A stretch of DNA of 64,000 nt from Cryptomeria japonica (Eukaryota; Streptophyta; Pinopsida; Cupressales; Cupressaceae): NCBI RefSeq assembly GCF_030272615.1, contig NC_081410.1, positions 575,510,263-575,574,262 of the forward strand, read 5' to 3'. A program made the translations under genes and the position numbers. Under the pieces are notes generated by a model. It saw only the letters and a list, made by a program, of their open reading frames with translations. It was not told where the DNA came from and searched no databases. Positions 11,299 to 22,229 of the stretch are shown here, one piece after another. Within the stretch, counting starts at the first letter, position 1. Every line of letters starts with the position of its first letter.

Positions 11299-11880
11299 TA
11301 TGTATGTATATAAATTATATATGTATATAAATTATATATGTATATAAATGTAAATAAAATGAAAAAGAAAATAAAAGAAATAATAAAACATGGAGCAGAG
11401 ACAAGGAAGAAGAGAAGGCAAGCAAATAGGGGACCGAGAGCCAAAGCAAGTGCCAAATGGATGTATGAACATGATTATGAATATATATACATGAATATAA
11501 ATTCACAAAATCGTCTGCTTAAGGAATGAGTAACCAATAGGCCAGACTGTCTGTATCAATATATACTTCCATATATATATATATGCATAACTCTAAGTAT
11601 ACATCCAATTCAGAGAGGGATTGCAATTGAACTCGAGACGAAAGGAACAAAAATACTAAGAATTTAAACAAACTAACCAAAACTAATAAGCTTTAGAGAA
11701 CATTATCATAAACAACCCATATGTCTATATTGCTTTCAACAAAACTTAAAGGAAAAGATGGCATTAGGTATCAAAGTTGTCCTAGCATAGACAAAAGAGA
11801 CGATATAGTTTAGAGTATACCAAAAGAGAATATAAAAACTATCCCGAAGATAGGAAGCAAGCCCTAGGATTCAAGGGAAG
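10426..11880. other. Intergenic, no gene seen, contains a microsatellite
   Basis: 10500-11200 has slightly higher complexity than its surroundings but no frame with a recognisable domain. 11215-11345 is a microsatellite, listed separately. Confidence 0.3.
11215..11345. repeat. Compound microsatellite (TA)n(TG)n(CATA)n
   Basis: TA, then TG dinucleotides, then about 14 CATA tetranucleotides, then an imperfect duplicated TATATGTATATAAAT unit. Open frames across it are artefacts. Confidence 0.95.
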
Positions 11881-12690
11881 CTCGACTCCTTTTTATTCAA
11901 GCCTTGCTTATCAGTGGTCTGGATTACCTGAGTATTCTCCTAGGCTAGGTACAGAAGCATAGGGGGTCTCTACATGGTTAGGCATTGCTTCAATGTCTTC
12001 CGCCTCCAAATAGTTAGCAAGCCATCTATTACAAGTCAGTTTTTTAACATGCAAAAGCCATATTAGAAAGTAGAAATGATGCTGCCTTATCAGATTATAA
12101 GCCACAAAGTCAGACTCATCTTCGATTTCCAAGATTGGAAATCTTGGCACAGGTTTGTTCTTCCACATGAACCTGTCATAGTGCTTAGGCTTAGGGACGG
12201 TTAAATCATCATCAACATTGATGACAACCCTATCCAATTCACCCAACAAGTCCTTCTTGAAAATACTTCACCATAATTTCATAACCACTGCAAGAAACAT
12301 CGTAGCTATGTCAGAATTGGCCCTGGTCATTCTTAATATATTCTTCCACTAACATTTTCTTTACTGTCGGGAAAAAACTAGGACATTAGGAAAGGCGATA
12401 ATACCTTTCAATCTATCCTCTTTGATTTCCCCTGTAAATGCCATTTGTCTCTTAAGCCCTACTAGCCTCAACGGTGTGTCCATATTGTTCTTAGCTCACA
12501 CATAGAATAAAAGATAACCCAATTTACACTGGAAGAACCGACTACTTTATAAAGAATATGATGGGAAGCCACTACTTTAGTTATCATGCACATAAATCCA
12601 TCGTAAATGATACTACCACTAACTTGAAAAAACCTGCTAAATTGCTTAGGAGTGTCAGTGAAGGAAGAATGAAGGGTCACGATTCATAGA
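11880..12690 (-). pseudogene. Coding-like degraded sequence, family not recognised
   Basis: Minus-strand frames at 12468-12680 and 11911-12249 give globular-looking peptides (VSGSIIYDGFMCMITKVV; KHYDRFMWKNKPVPRFPILE) with stops between them. They lie on the far side of a microsatellite from the LINE-2 reverse transcriptase and on the same strand. They could therefore be the part of that element downstream of ORF2, as in the arm-A LINE. No sequence similarity between the two downstream regions was apparent by eye, so this is speculative. Confidence 0.25.
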
Positions 12691-12889
12691 TATTTATGAT
12701 AAATGATCTCCAAGATCAAGGTAATTAATACTGATGGCAATATTTGAAATCCCAACGTACTCATATCACTTTAAAATAGCTAGCACGCAAGACAGGAGGG
12801 AATTCTAATAAATGCCACTATAAATGTCGTCGGATGATTGAACAAGCTAGTGAAATGAAGATATATAAGAGTATCTAAACAAAGCTAAA

Positions 12890-12986
12890 AGAAGATATAT
12901 ATATATATATATATATAGGAACATAATTAATTATACATATATGTATGTATATATGTATGTATATATATGTATATATGTATATATAC

Positions 12987-13022
<36 letters not shown>

Positions 13023-13102
13023 ATGTTTATATGTATATATGTATGTATATATATATACATGTATATATATGTATATATGTATATACATATACATATACAT
13101 AT

Positions 13103-13181
<79 letters not shown>

Positions 13182-13216
13182 TATAGATATACATATATAT
13201 ACATATATATACATAT

Positions 13217-13253
<37 letters not shown>

Positions 13254-13299
13254 CATATATTATGTATATGTATACATATGTATATATATGTATATATAT

Positions 13300-13339
<40 letters not shown>

Positions 13340-13415
13340 GTATATAATAATATATATACACACATATATATGTATATACATATATACATATATACATACA
13401 TATATATGTATATAT
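12890..13415. repeat. Large compound microsatellite (TA)n/(TATG)n/(TG)n/(CA)n
   Basis: About 525 bp of alternating purine-pyrimidine repeats, including TG and CA runs of 10 or more units. The TG-rich block near 13000-13022 and CA-rich blocks near 13217-13240 and 13302-13318 allow hairpins. It abuts the LINE-2 reverse transcriptase frame. Long open frames on both strands here are artefacts of the repeat. Confidence 0.95.
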
Positions 13416-13900
13416 GCAGACATTTGCAAAGAAACCTCCAATTTACCATATCATATGCTTTCTTAATGTCTAATTTGATGAACATACTAGCTTGATGATT
13501 ATTTTGAATAGAGTGCATTGCCTCATGTGCAATGATGACTCCATAAAAAATAGACCTACCTGGTACAAAACTTGTTTGTTCTTCAGAGATGATGCTTGAA
13601 AGTTTCAATTTTAGTTAGTTGGCTAGAACTTTTGAAAAGATTTTATAGATGGTGTTACAAAGTAAAATTGTTCTAAAATCTCTCATACTATCCACTATCT
13701 CCTTTTTGGGGATAAGGGCTAAGAAAGTGTGGTTTATCTCTTTGAGAAATCTATCAGACCACCTTGCACCTTCCAAAGCATCCACTAATTTATCACCTAT
13801 ATTATGCCAACACTTTTGGAAGAAACATATCAAGAAACCATCCGGACCAGGTGCCTTGTCAAGGTGAAATTGGAACATGGCCTCTTCTATCTCTGGCTTG
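13416..13900 (-). pseudogene. LINE-2 reverse transcriptase, N-terminal part
   Basis: KAPGPDGFLICFFQKCW, the canonical start of plant LINE RT fingers, is followed by FLALIPKKEIVDSMRDFRTI. After one frame interruption comes [19 protein letters not shown] and motif [19 protein letters not shown], with the first catalytic aspartate. The frame then runs straight into the microsatellite at about 13415. The YADD-type motif is missing. In the family this enzyme primes cDNA synthesis at nicked target DNA. Confidence 0.75.
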
Positions 13901-14769
13901 GTAAACTCTCACTTAAGAAGTAATTTTTTATTATCATTAATAATTTTGGGAATATTGTTGATCAAATTGGTCTGGACTGTCAAATCAGAGATAAGTTCAT
14001 TGCTTAGTAAGTTCTAGAAGGAGACTGTGTCAAATGCTATACTTTATGAGTCTTCTAATAAAACCCTAGCCTCACTTCTAATATTGGTTAATTTATTACT
14101 TGTGTTCCTACTTTTTGTGATAGCATGAAAAAACTTGGGCATTTTTGTCTCCTTCCGAGATCCAAGTCACCCTAGACTTTTGTCTCCAAAAGCATTCTTC
14201 CTTTGACAAGATTCCTTCCTATCTGCAGAGAAGCTCTTTTTCTAGCAAGAAATTATTTTGGTCCATGCCTTGTCTCAATAACTTTGTCATTAAGTTGTGC
14301 TAGAGTTGTTTCTATATCCATTTTAATGACAAAGATATCCCCAAACTTGTCCTTATTCTAATTAATAAGTCTACTGTTAACATATTTAATTTTGGTAACA
14401 AAACAGTATAATTTTGATCCTATTACTTCTACTTCTTTCCACCATGATCCAATATTTTCCATAAAAGACTCATCCTTCATCCACATTTTTTCAAATTTGA
14501 AAGGGCAACTCTTAGGTTTAACATTTTCCTCAATGGTTAATTGAACTAGAAAGTGATCGGAGCTTGAGATGGGGAGAATTGAGGCCTTAAAAATATAGTT
14601 GAAGTTTAAAATATCACCTTTAAATAGAAGCCTATCTAATATTTCTGCAATGTTATTGAAACCTTACCTTCTATTATTCCAAGTAAAGATGTCATTATCT
14701 GTTTTTATGTCTACCATATTGTGATTATTAATCCATTCTCTTAAATCTACTAAAATTTGGTGTTCTCTT
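13901..14769 (-). pseudogene. LINE-2 ORF2 linker between endonuclease and RT
   Basis: Degraded minus-strand sequence continuing ORF2. Readable pieces include FTWNNRR and ILPISSSDHFLVQL, the typical end of the endonuclease domain (S-D-H motif), then low-similarity linker with several stops before the RT at 13900. Confidence 0.55.
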
Positions 14770-15232
14770 CTTATGCCACCTTTTTTTTGGAGAGATCAGA
14801 GATAGCGTTAAAATCTCCTCCTAGAAAGCAATTCCACTCTGAGTGGGAAGTTAATATTGTTCCTATTTCATTCCACAATATTGCTTTCTCATGTGTCAAA
14901 ATAGGACCATAAACATTAAAAAGAATAAAGTTTAAATTATAGCTCAAAAGTTTGACAGCAACAGTCATCCAATTCTTGTTGCTGGCTATGGAATTGACTA
15001 TGATCCGCCTAAGATCCTATATAATTCCCAAGCCCCTAGAGGTTCCCAACGCAGGTATCGTATCCAGTTCTAGAAGACCCAATTTATTCATGAAGATACC
15101 GATTTTTGATTGACTAAGTTTTATTTCCTGGATTAAGGCTAGATCTATTTTTGAGACAAAAATACAACGCTTTAGAATGCATTGCTTGTTAGGGGAATTT
15201 AGGCCCCTAACATTCCATGTTAGGACCTTCAT
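14770..15232 (-). pseudogene. LINE-2 ORF2 apurinic-type endonuclease
   Basis: An ATG at 15232 starts MKVLTWNVRGLNSPNKQ, the usual beginning of plant LINE ORF2 with the metal-site asparagine. IQEIKL carries the catalytic glutamate, NVYGP follows, and LGGDFNAISD carries the catalytic D-x-N. A stop near 15017 and a second start break the frame in the middle. In the family the enzyme nicks target DNA to expose a primer. Confidence 0.75.
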
Positions 15233-15239
15233 GGCTGTG

Positions 15240-15826
15240 TGGGAAGGAACTTCCCCTTCCCTGCATTCATGATTGATGTAATTTTTGCCTACCCAAAGGC
15301 TTCCCCTACCATATTTCTAAGTTCAAATATGGATTTCCTTCCTTTCTTCTTTGGAATTAAACTACAATCAAATTTAGTTTTCTTTCCCAAACAAGGGCCT
15401 AACCCCAGCTTGACCTCACTTAAGGATTTGCCCTCAACTCCATGGGACTGACTTCCCAAGGGAGTTGCCTCATCTTCATTTATGTCAGTGAATTGATCGA
15501 AAGGACAACCCATCCCAAATGTAGGTTCCAGGTCATTCATCATCTAGTCATTATCTACAATCTTACTGAGTTCCATCTATTGTTCAAGTAAGTTCAATTG
15601 CTCTTACACATCCGCTTTGAATTCTTCTACACCTATTAACAGACTTTGAAGTTCTTCTTTAGTATTTAAGTGGTTAGCCTTAATGCCATCATTCCTATTA
15701 AGACTTCAAACTCCTTCACCTGAGAAGCCTAAAGGGATATCTTAATTGATGCCTTCTACCAGATTTTGTGCTTGAGCCTTAGAAATGTCCAACCCTAGTT
15801 GAGTAGGAGGCAAGGGATTAACTACT
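15240..15826 (-). pseudogene. LINE-2 ORF1 C-terminal part
   Basis: A minus-strand frame at 15289-15543 ends KKKGRKSIFELRNMVGEAFG just before the ORF2 start, as expected for the tail of a LINE ORF1 upstream of ORF2. The stretch up to 15826 is degraded and joins the ORF1 sequence beyond the inserted LTR element. Confidence 0.5.
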
Positions 15827-16285
15827 TGTCAGATTTTTCCAAGATCAAGGGCTCAATGAAAAATACAATAGAGAGACAAAATAATGATAGGAATAAACTG
15901 TATTCTATCAATTGAAAATATTGATCAATTGAATCATCAAAAATTACATACAATGAATATGAGCCTGCTTATATAGGCAAGGCTATATGGATATGTGAGC
16001 ACAAAAACATGACATGTGGCTCAATAAGAAACAAGGGTAGGTAGGAAATGGGTGTGGGTAGGTAGGAGAAATAATATAATATTCCACATGACGTGGATCA
16101 CCCACTGAATATGGAATGTAACAACAAGATAAGTCCCGAAAAGGTGGAAATTCTCGTACACACACTATCCCTATGTGGCACAAACACCCAAGTATCTCAT
16201 ACCCAAAATACTATGAAATGTATTTCCTAAGTAAACTTAAGTAAGGTGTAATAATATCCATGATGAATAATTATTTACACCAACA
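15827..16285 (-). repeat. 3' LTR of the small LTR element
   Basis: 459 bp, TGTTGG...CTGACA in element orientation. It has a promoter-like TATATAAGC and a downstream T-rich/A-rich stretch plausible as a polyadenylation region. Confidence 0.75.
15967..15977 (-). promoter_or_regulatory. TATA box within the LTR
   Basis: CCTATATAAGC on the minus strand, about 310 bp into the LTR and 140 bp from its end, the usual place for an LTR promoter. Confidence 0.55.
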
Positions 16286-16296
16286 CCCCCCCTTAA
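16286..16296 (-). other. Polypurine tract of the small LTR element
   Basis: TTAAGGGGGGG on the minus strand directly before the TGTTGG start of the 3' LTR, the plus-strand priming site. A related PPT-LTR junction is seen at 33192-33222 inside the 1.5-kb repeat. Confidence 0.75.
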
Positions 16297-16646
16297 GTGC
16301 AACTTAGGGGAATTCACTAGAGTCTACAATGCAACTAAGCAATGCAAGATGGGTCCCGGCTACTAGGCCTTGTTAGGTACCCATGTATAAATGCAAATGC
16401 ATGCAAACCAATACAATGAGATCTCTCACAAAGCGAGGAAAGAGAGAAAAACCCAATGGGAAAAAACCCTCCCCCAAAAGAGAGATGAAAACTAGATACA
16501 AAGAACTCTTATAGAAGTATGTGAAGGACAAAACCCCATGTGAGGAAAAACTCCCCCCCATATGAGAGAAGAAGAAGAGAGACTAAGAAGCCCCCCTCAA
16601 TGTGGAATCTACACCAATGATAGAAGCTCAATGATGTATGAAGAAA

Positions 16647-17272
16647 CTACTTCACGAAAGGAAGAAACAAAACCAAAGGTGTATCCATGAATCCTCCCCA
16701 ATCATGAAGGGAAGATGTAGAAAAAATACTCATGATGAAAGAAATCTCTGAAAACTGCTCAAGTGTCCCCATGTCGATGTTGAAAGTTACCCCCTCCAAA
16801 GGTGGTAAACTGTGCCACATTGCTGAAAAAGGCACTCCAAGATCTAGTGGAGAAGAATGTAGAACAATATCCAAAGACTCACATGTCTCCTCAAAAGATA
16901 AAGAGACCTCCTCCAAATGTTGGACAAAAGTATTCACAATCATGTCAACCTCTAAAGATTGATCTTGTAGGGAATGCACAAGAGGGTCAGAGTGATCCCT
17001 CGCAACAATCGAAGAAGGATCATCTTCATCAAAGAGAAGATTAATATCATCAATGATGTCTCCCAAATCTGCAATGTAGGACTCCACAAACAAACCTGCA
17101 ATGTCTGTCAAGTAGGTATCCCAATCAATTGAAGCTGGAAGACATGGAATGTCCTGCTGCACTAAATCACAAGAAGGCAAAATTGTCGCACTAGCTGCAT
17201 CATCAAGTGCAATAGGTGGTGTGATATCAAGAGAAGGAGATGAAATGAAAGGCTTGAGAATGGGGTCACATG
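16647..17272 (-). CDS. Open frame of unknown function inside the small LTR element
   Basis: About 208 stop-free codons on the minus strand. The frame opens after a TGA near 17273, has no early ATG, and ends at the stop at 16647. The product is strongly acidic and aspartate-rich (IADLGDIIDDINLLFDEDD), followed by VDMIVNTFVQHLEEVSLSFEE. No zinc knuckle, protease, RT or integrase motif is visible and I do not recognise the family. It lies just upstream of the polypurine tract, where some plant LTR elements carry an extra ORF. It could instead be a captured host fragment. The survival of a long frame in an otherwise broken element is the reason to list it. Confidence 0.4.
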
Positions 17273-17324
17273 TGAATCCCCAAGTTCAAGTGCCCAAAGT
17301 ATAATTATTTACACCAACACTCCT

Positions 17325-18460
17325 TCCAAATTAGGTTTATCTAATTCTAGACTCATTTCCAACCCCAACACAACAGTTTCATTTAAAGGATTTTCCTTGA
17401 ATACCCTATTGTCGAACTGAGGAGGGTGACTCCTTTTTTATATTTGAGAAAAGGATACTGAGGGCACCGAAAGGATATCATCATGGGATTCCAAATAGAA
17501 ACCACCTTTATTTTCCATGAAATTAACAATGATTCCAGGGAATGTTTGTGGTTCCGTTTTGATCTGATGGACTCTTCAATCCCAGAATTAATTAAAATAT
17601 CTAATATATCAATGACCCCATTATAAAGGGATGGATTAATAGTCCAAGATCCTTGACCTAATATAATTTCTACCAGATCAAAAGATTTACATTTGATTTT
17701 AATTCTATAAGTAATTTAATATGTTTGAATTGGTCTTCTCTATCAAGACCTTCGCATACAATGTAGGTGCCCAATTTTTGCCCTATAATTTCTAAAATAT
17801 GAGGAAAATGATATTCTACAGGGAGAGGGCCCATATCCACCCATCTCTGAATCTTACTAGGTCTAAAAGCATACGAGTCAAAATTCAGATACCATTCCAC
17901 AAAAGAAAAGTAATGCCCCAGAAATAATCTAACTTTGCTCGAAAAAATTTCTTTTTTAGTGTCTAAATTCTTACACAAAATGAACAAAACATCATTGTCA
18001 AGATGAGAAATACTTACCTCATGGGGAAACCATGAATACGACCAATCAATTGCACGTCCTGAGTCAGGAAGTCCTTACTGTTCCATTTAACCAGAAGCCC
18101 TAGCTTGTAATACATATTCCACACTGGATTAAGCATTGTTGAGAATAATTTGATTCTATTATTGACTTTTGGTTGAGAAACTAGTTCCTTGATAGCAATT
18201 TTGGATGGAAAAACCCTATCTTTCCTCAGAGGAACCGCATTAGAACCTAAATTCGGAGGAAACCCTAGATTCTGACCTTTGTTTGGTCCAGGTTTCCTTT
18301 TAATATTGCCAGCTTTGTTATTAAAGGGTTTAATAACCTCAACATTGGATTTTAAGTGGCTGATTAGGCGAGATGGGGCACATTTATCCACCCAACCCCC
18401 ATTTTCAAACACTCATTGAGGTCGATGAATGTTTTTCGGTCTAGGTTTTGGGAGATTCAT
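17325..18460 (-). pseudogene. LINE-2 ORF1 N-terminal part with DUF4283 domain
   Basis: An ATG at 18460 is followed by a stop at 18413-18415; the frame then continues to 18014. A second piece (17987-17670) gives KVRLFLGHYFSFVEWYLNF and IQRWVDMGPLPVEYHFPHIL, then IIGQKLGTYIVCEGLD. This is the core of DUF4283, the domain of plant LINE ORF1 proteins thought to bind the element RNA. The remainder to 17325 is degraded and is cut by the LTR element. Confidence 0.65.
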
Positions 18461-18717
18461 AATAGAGGATTTTTTGAGCTTGCTTCATTTTGTTACCGAA
18501 TCATGCCATGAATTTATAGGGTAGAAAGGATGCCCTTAAATTGAGAAATTCCCATAGGGATCAAACTGACCTTGCAGAGACTGAATGTTGTTCCTTCTTT
18601 TCTATTTCTTACTAACCACACTTTGCCAATCCCTGCAGGTGTCACTCCAGGAGGGAGCCGCTTTGTGAAGATGGCGTTGCATTATTCGCATTTTTCGCAT
18701 CAAGCAGACTCAGTTGT
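18461..18717. other. Possible LINE-2 5' leader, no gene seen
   Basis: Sequence between the LINE-2 ORF1 start and the inverted-terminal element at 18718. Where the LINE begins cannot be set because its 3' end, and so its target duplication, is lost. Confidence 0.3.
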
Positions 18718-20347
18718 GAAAATTAAATACTTATTTTTTTACTGTCACCATTATTATATACAAATACTTACCCTTGTATATATCAACAATACTTATGTTG
18801 TAACAAAAATTATTAGATATAACTAAAAGGTAGAAATATAAAACATTTATAAGTATAATTAACAATGATAACAAGAATAAGAAGAGTCACATCGCATCAA
18901 ATTCATGCCAATATTGTGATTGTTTGTGTTATTCTAAAGATTTAATTATTGCCACTAAACAATTGGTTTAAGGCTCAAAGAAGGATTTGTTTACTAATTT
19001 GTTAGAAATCACTACTTTTTTCAAATACTCTAATGACTAAGAAATATATATAATTTTTAAGTTTTAAAATTTTGAGAATCAAAATCCCAAAAGATGACAC
19101 ACCAATAAAAGTACACAAATAAGAAAAAAATTAGAGTACAAATATAACCAAAATAATTTAGTATATTAAAAGACATAATCGAAAAATTCATATGTAGATA
19201 GTGCATGAATTGAAATTAACAAAATAATTGCAAATTGTTAAATTGTAGGTAGAAATAAATTTTAAATTAAATTATTTTGCCACCATTTCATATCTATAAC
19301 ACAATTCAAGTGTTTCCATTCAAACAATTAATAGGGTTAACAATCCAAGCACAAATTTTGAATCATTACAACTTTTTTTTATAGAAGTTGAATGACAAAT
19401 TAATTTTGAAATAACCATTTCTAAAAGCAACCAATAAAAAAGATAAAATAAAGTTTAGATATGACATTTACAATAGTGATATGTCATTCAAATCATAAAT
19501 ATGATTGAGATTTGATTGACGAATTAAATGCTTTAAGCCATTATTTTGAAAAAAAGGGAAAAAAATGATTTTTACCATTTCTAATATAAACCAATAGAAA
19601 GACAAATAAAATAAATTTTTACAATCAGTTAAAATAAAAAATTAAATATAACTATAAGAATTTTGTTCAATTTTTTTGATTCTATGTTATGATTGGTTTA
19701 ATTATTGAAATAAATTGAATGCAATGAATGCATAAGTATTCCTCCCTTGGCATGAACTAACAATAGATTAGAACAAATTAATCTTCAACAAGAAACCATA
19801 CCCAATAAAGAAATGTGATTAAACAATGATTTACATAATTACATTATTTCTTACCATCTTTTTGAAATAATATAAATTTATTATTGACAATCAAAATACA
19901 ATCATTTATACAAAAAAAAAAAAGCCATCAAATACTTATAATTAATATTACCAATATAGTGTCTAGTATAGAAGCCCTTATGTGTACTTATAATTGATAT
20001 TATATTGGAATGAGCACACAAAATGTGGTAGCCAAACATTAACTACCCTTTACAAAATAAAAAAATCTCTAATTTATCCACCACAAATATCTTTGTATAG
20101 TGCATGATTTTTGTGAGGGTTAGAAATATATCTATGGTGTTTAATAAATTAAAATTGAAAGCTTATGAAATTCATAAAAAATTAAAAATATATTTTTAAT
20201 GTTTTTTCACAATATTTTGAGTAGTTCAATCTAATATTTCTACAAAATATATAATTAAATTAAATTATTTAATAATAAGTATTTAAGGGTAAGTATATTT
20301 TGTATATAATAAATGTTGATAGTAAAAAAATCAATGTATTTAATTTT
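18718..20347. repeat. Candidate non-autonomous element with ~60-bp inverted ends
   Basis: The ends, 18718-18776 and the reverse complement of 20285-20347, align over about 60 bp (AAAATTAAATAC..., then a T run, ACT[G/A]TCA, TATTATATACAAA, TACTTACCCTT). The interior is AT-rich and non-coding. No target duplication was visible. The inner limit of the arm A/arm B homology coincides with the AAAATTAAATA end. Parts of the interior (18775-18890 and 19745-19950) recur in direct orientation at 27930-28080 and 28890-29020. Confidence 0.4.
20005..20100 (-). repeat. Inverted scrap of the receptor-kinase upstream flank
   Basis: About 95 bp whose reverse complement matches 999-1095 upstream of receptor-kinase copy 1, including the stretch GAGCACACAAAATGT. 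The corresponding part is missing from the flank of copy 2. Confidence 0.7.
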
Positions 20348-21236
20348 GCAATCAAAGAATAGAAATAAATTATTTATATAAATATTATTTAGTTCTATTT
20401 ATAGCTCATGTTGCTAAAATATATGTATAGTAGAAATCTATGGATCACGGATTTCAATTGTCATCAAAACTTCAAGTTACAACATGAAATCATATAATAT
20501 GAACAAAATATTGTTAAAAAATAAATTTAAAACCCTCTTCATGACACTGAAAAATCTTAGTGTGTAAGGAATACAACCATGGTTCCTCTAAGGTATGATG
20601 GCTTATGATGAATATTCACATATTTAATTATTTATTGTAATATTAGGAAATGTAAGTGTCCCTAATTTGATAAGAATTAGGGGTGCATTATAATCCTAAA
20701 CAACAAAGAGTTTGTCTAAGAGGGTTGAAATATGAAACTTAACTCCAAGTTAGACACATTTGTCAATTTCATAATATTTGAAAGTTCAAAAAAACATATA
20801 GATGTAGAAATCCCAAATTATAATATTTGTTGATCGAAAGTTGATGTGTTATTATATAGTTTTTGATTAAGTGAAAACCATGTTGTTGATGTGTTATTAT
20901 ATAGTTTACTATTCTTTAACCAAAATGATTTTTAATTTCTCTATTATATTTAATTTGATGATCAATTAATGTCTTAAAACTTTCCTTGAAATAATATGAC
21001 ATCTTCAAGGTGTTAAATTTAAATATTGTGACATGCAAGATAATGATAAATGACCTAATTTGGTGGAAGTATGAAACCTTTTTAAATCTATATTAGTTTT
21101 ACAATATTTGAAGACAACTTAGAGGTGTCTAGAATGCGTGAAGTGTTGTATTTGTTTATGGAATGCAAATTTAATGTTATGTGCTTTAATATAATGTCTT
21201 ATAATCTAAAATTAGTACCAAGCTCTATGTTATCTT

Positions 21237-22229
21237 TGTAAGGTCCCAGAGACAACTGAGAGGGGGGGGGGGGGGGGTGAATCAATTGTCAAATAAATTC
21301 AAACCAAAAAACAATTTAACCAACTTAATGCTTAATACCAGTAAACTAGTTAAATATGCCGGTAGACAGTTTTAACAATTAATTGCTATACTGGTAAGTA
21401 TTAGTGCATGAAACGTAAACACAAAGTCATCCACAACACATAACACCAATATTTGTACGTGGAAACCCTGTAAGGGGAAAAACCATGGTGGGAAACCTTA
21501 CCCACAATCAGATGATACTACTGCAGATAGTAAGTGTACATCAATGGGGTCTGCACATGCAGAAAGGCCAACAACCTAGAGCTCACTGCTCAATCACAAA
21601 ATGAGAGTCACACTGACTACAGTTGGATGGTTAAATCCAATAAGAATGTACTACACAGAATAACATCTTCATATGTTGGATTCAGTACCAGTGTAATGGT
21701 GATATGCTTTCATAAAAACCTAGCTTCACCTTCAAATGATGTCTTCGTGTATAACTCTGCTTATACTCGCATATACCTTCACACAATCCTTTTTCGCATT
21801 CCACACTTGATCTTACAAATAAGATCTTACATTTATACCATAACCTAAGACCAATTTTAGTAGGTCGTCTCTACAAGATATTACAATAAAAACATTTTAC
21901 AAACAATATAATATCCAATGCAATAACCGATTGAACATGTTGGCTTAATGCATTTAAAACAATAATTAATCATCTCCATAGCGTGCCATGTTGATCTGGA
22001 AAAGATAAACCTGCCGGTGTAACCCTAGACCTATTTGTCGGTAATAGCAAATATGCAACTATGAATATACCAATGAACAAAACTCTAGGACAAGATGTCC
22101 AGACGATGACTTCAACATAACAATGTGTCTTCCATGCCATTCCAAGTGCCGGTGATCATTATATCTTGTCGGTGTGCCATATACCAATAACTGTGCAATA
22201 GTTACTTGCTTGCCTGTGAATGTTGCTGG
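21237..22229 (-). repeat. Copia-1 3' LTR, lacking its first ~67 bp
   Basis: Matches 26184-27166 closely, with scattered substitutions. It includes a run of about 16 G at 21261-21276 where the other LTR has GGGGAGG. The homology stops abruptly at 22229, where pol sequence begins. The matching LTR continues 67 bp further to its terminus. Confidence 0.8.

Larger units (their letters stand above)
15827..17319 (-). mobile_element. Small defective LTR retrotransposon inserted in LINE-2
   Basis: On the minus strand the element starts TGTTGGTGTAAATAATTAT (17319-17301), which is all that is left of the 5' LTR. About 1 kb of internal sequence, a polypurine tract (16296-16286) and a complete 459-bp 3' LTR (16285-15827) with TG...CA ends follow. 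Flanks are CTACT (15822-15826) and CTCCT (17320-17324), a 5-bp target duplication with one mismatch. No gag, protease, RT or primer site remains. The internal part has a long open frame of unknown function. Confidence 0.7.
13416..18460 (-). mobile_element. LINE-2, L1-type non-LTR retrotransposon, broken
   Basis: Read on the minus strand: ORF1 with DUF4283 (18460-17325), interruption by an LTR element (17319-15827), the rest of ORF1 (15826-15240), endonuclease (15232-14770), linker (14770-13900) and reverse transcriptase up to motif A (13900-13416). There the element stops at a microsatellite. The RT catalytic block with the second and third aspartates, and the whole 3' end, are missing. Many stops and frameshifts make it inactive. 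Confidence 0.75.

Noticed and set aside
11101-11506. Overlapping frames with MYVCMYVC-type repeats
   Set aside because: Products of the CATA microsatellite.
12875-13608. Several long open frames on both strands (up to ~190 codons) rich in Y, I, H, T, C, V, M
   Set aside because: They are translations of TA/TG/CA microsatellite sequence. Only the part beyond 13415 is real LINE RT.
21261-21276. Run of about 16 G as a regulatory or G-quadruplex element
   Set aside because: The matching LTR has GGGGAGG, so this is homopolymer expansion or a sequencing artefact in one copy.
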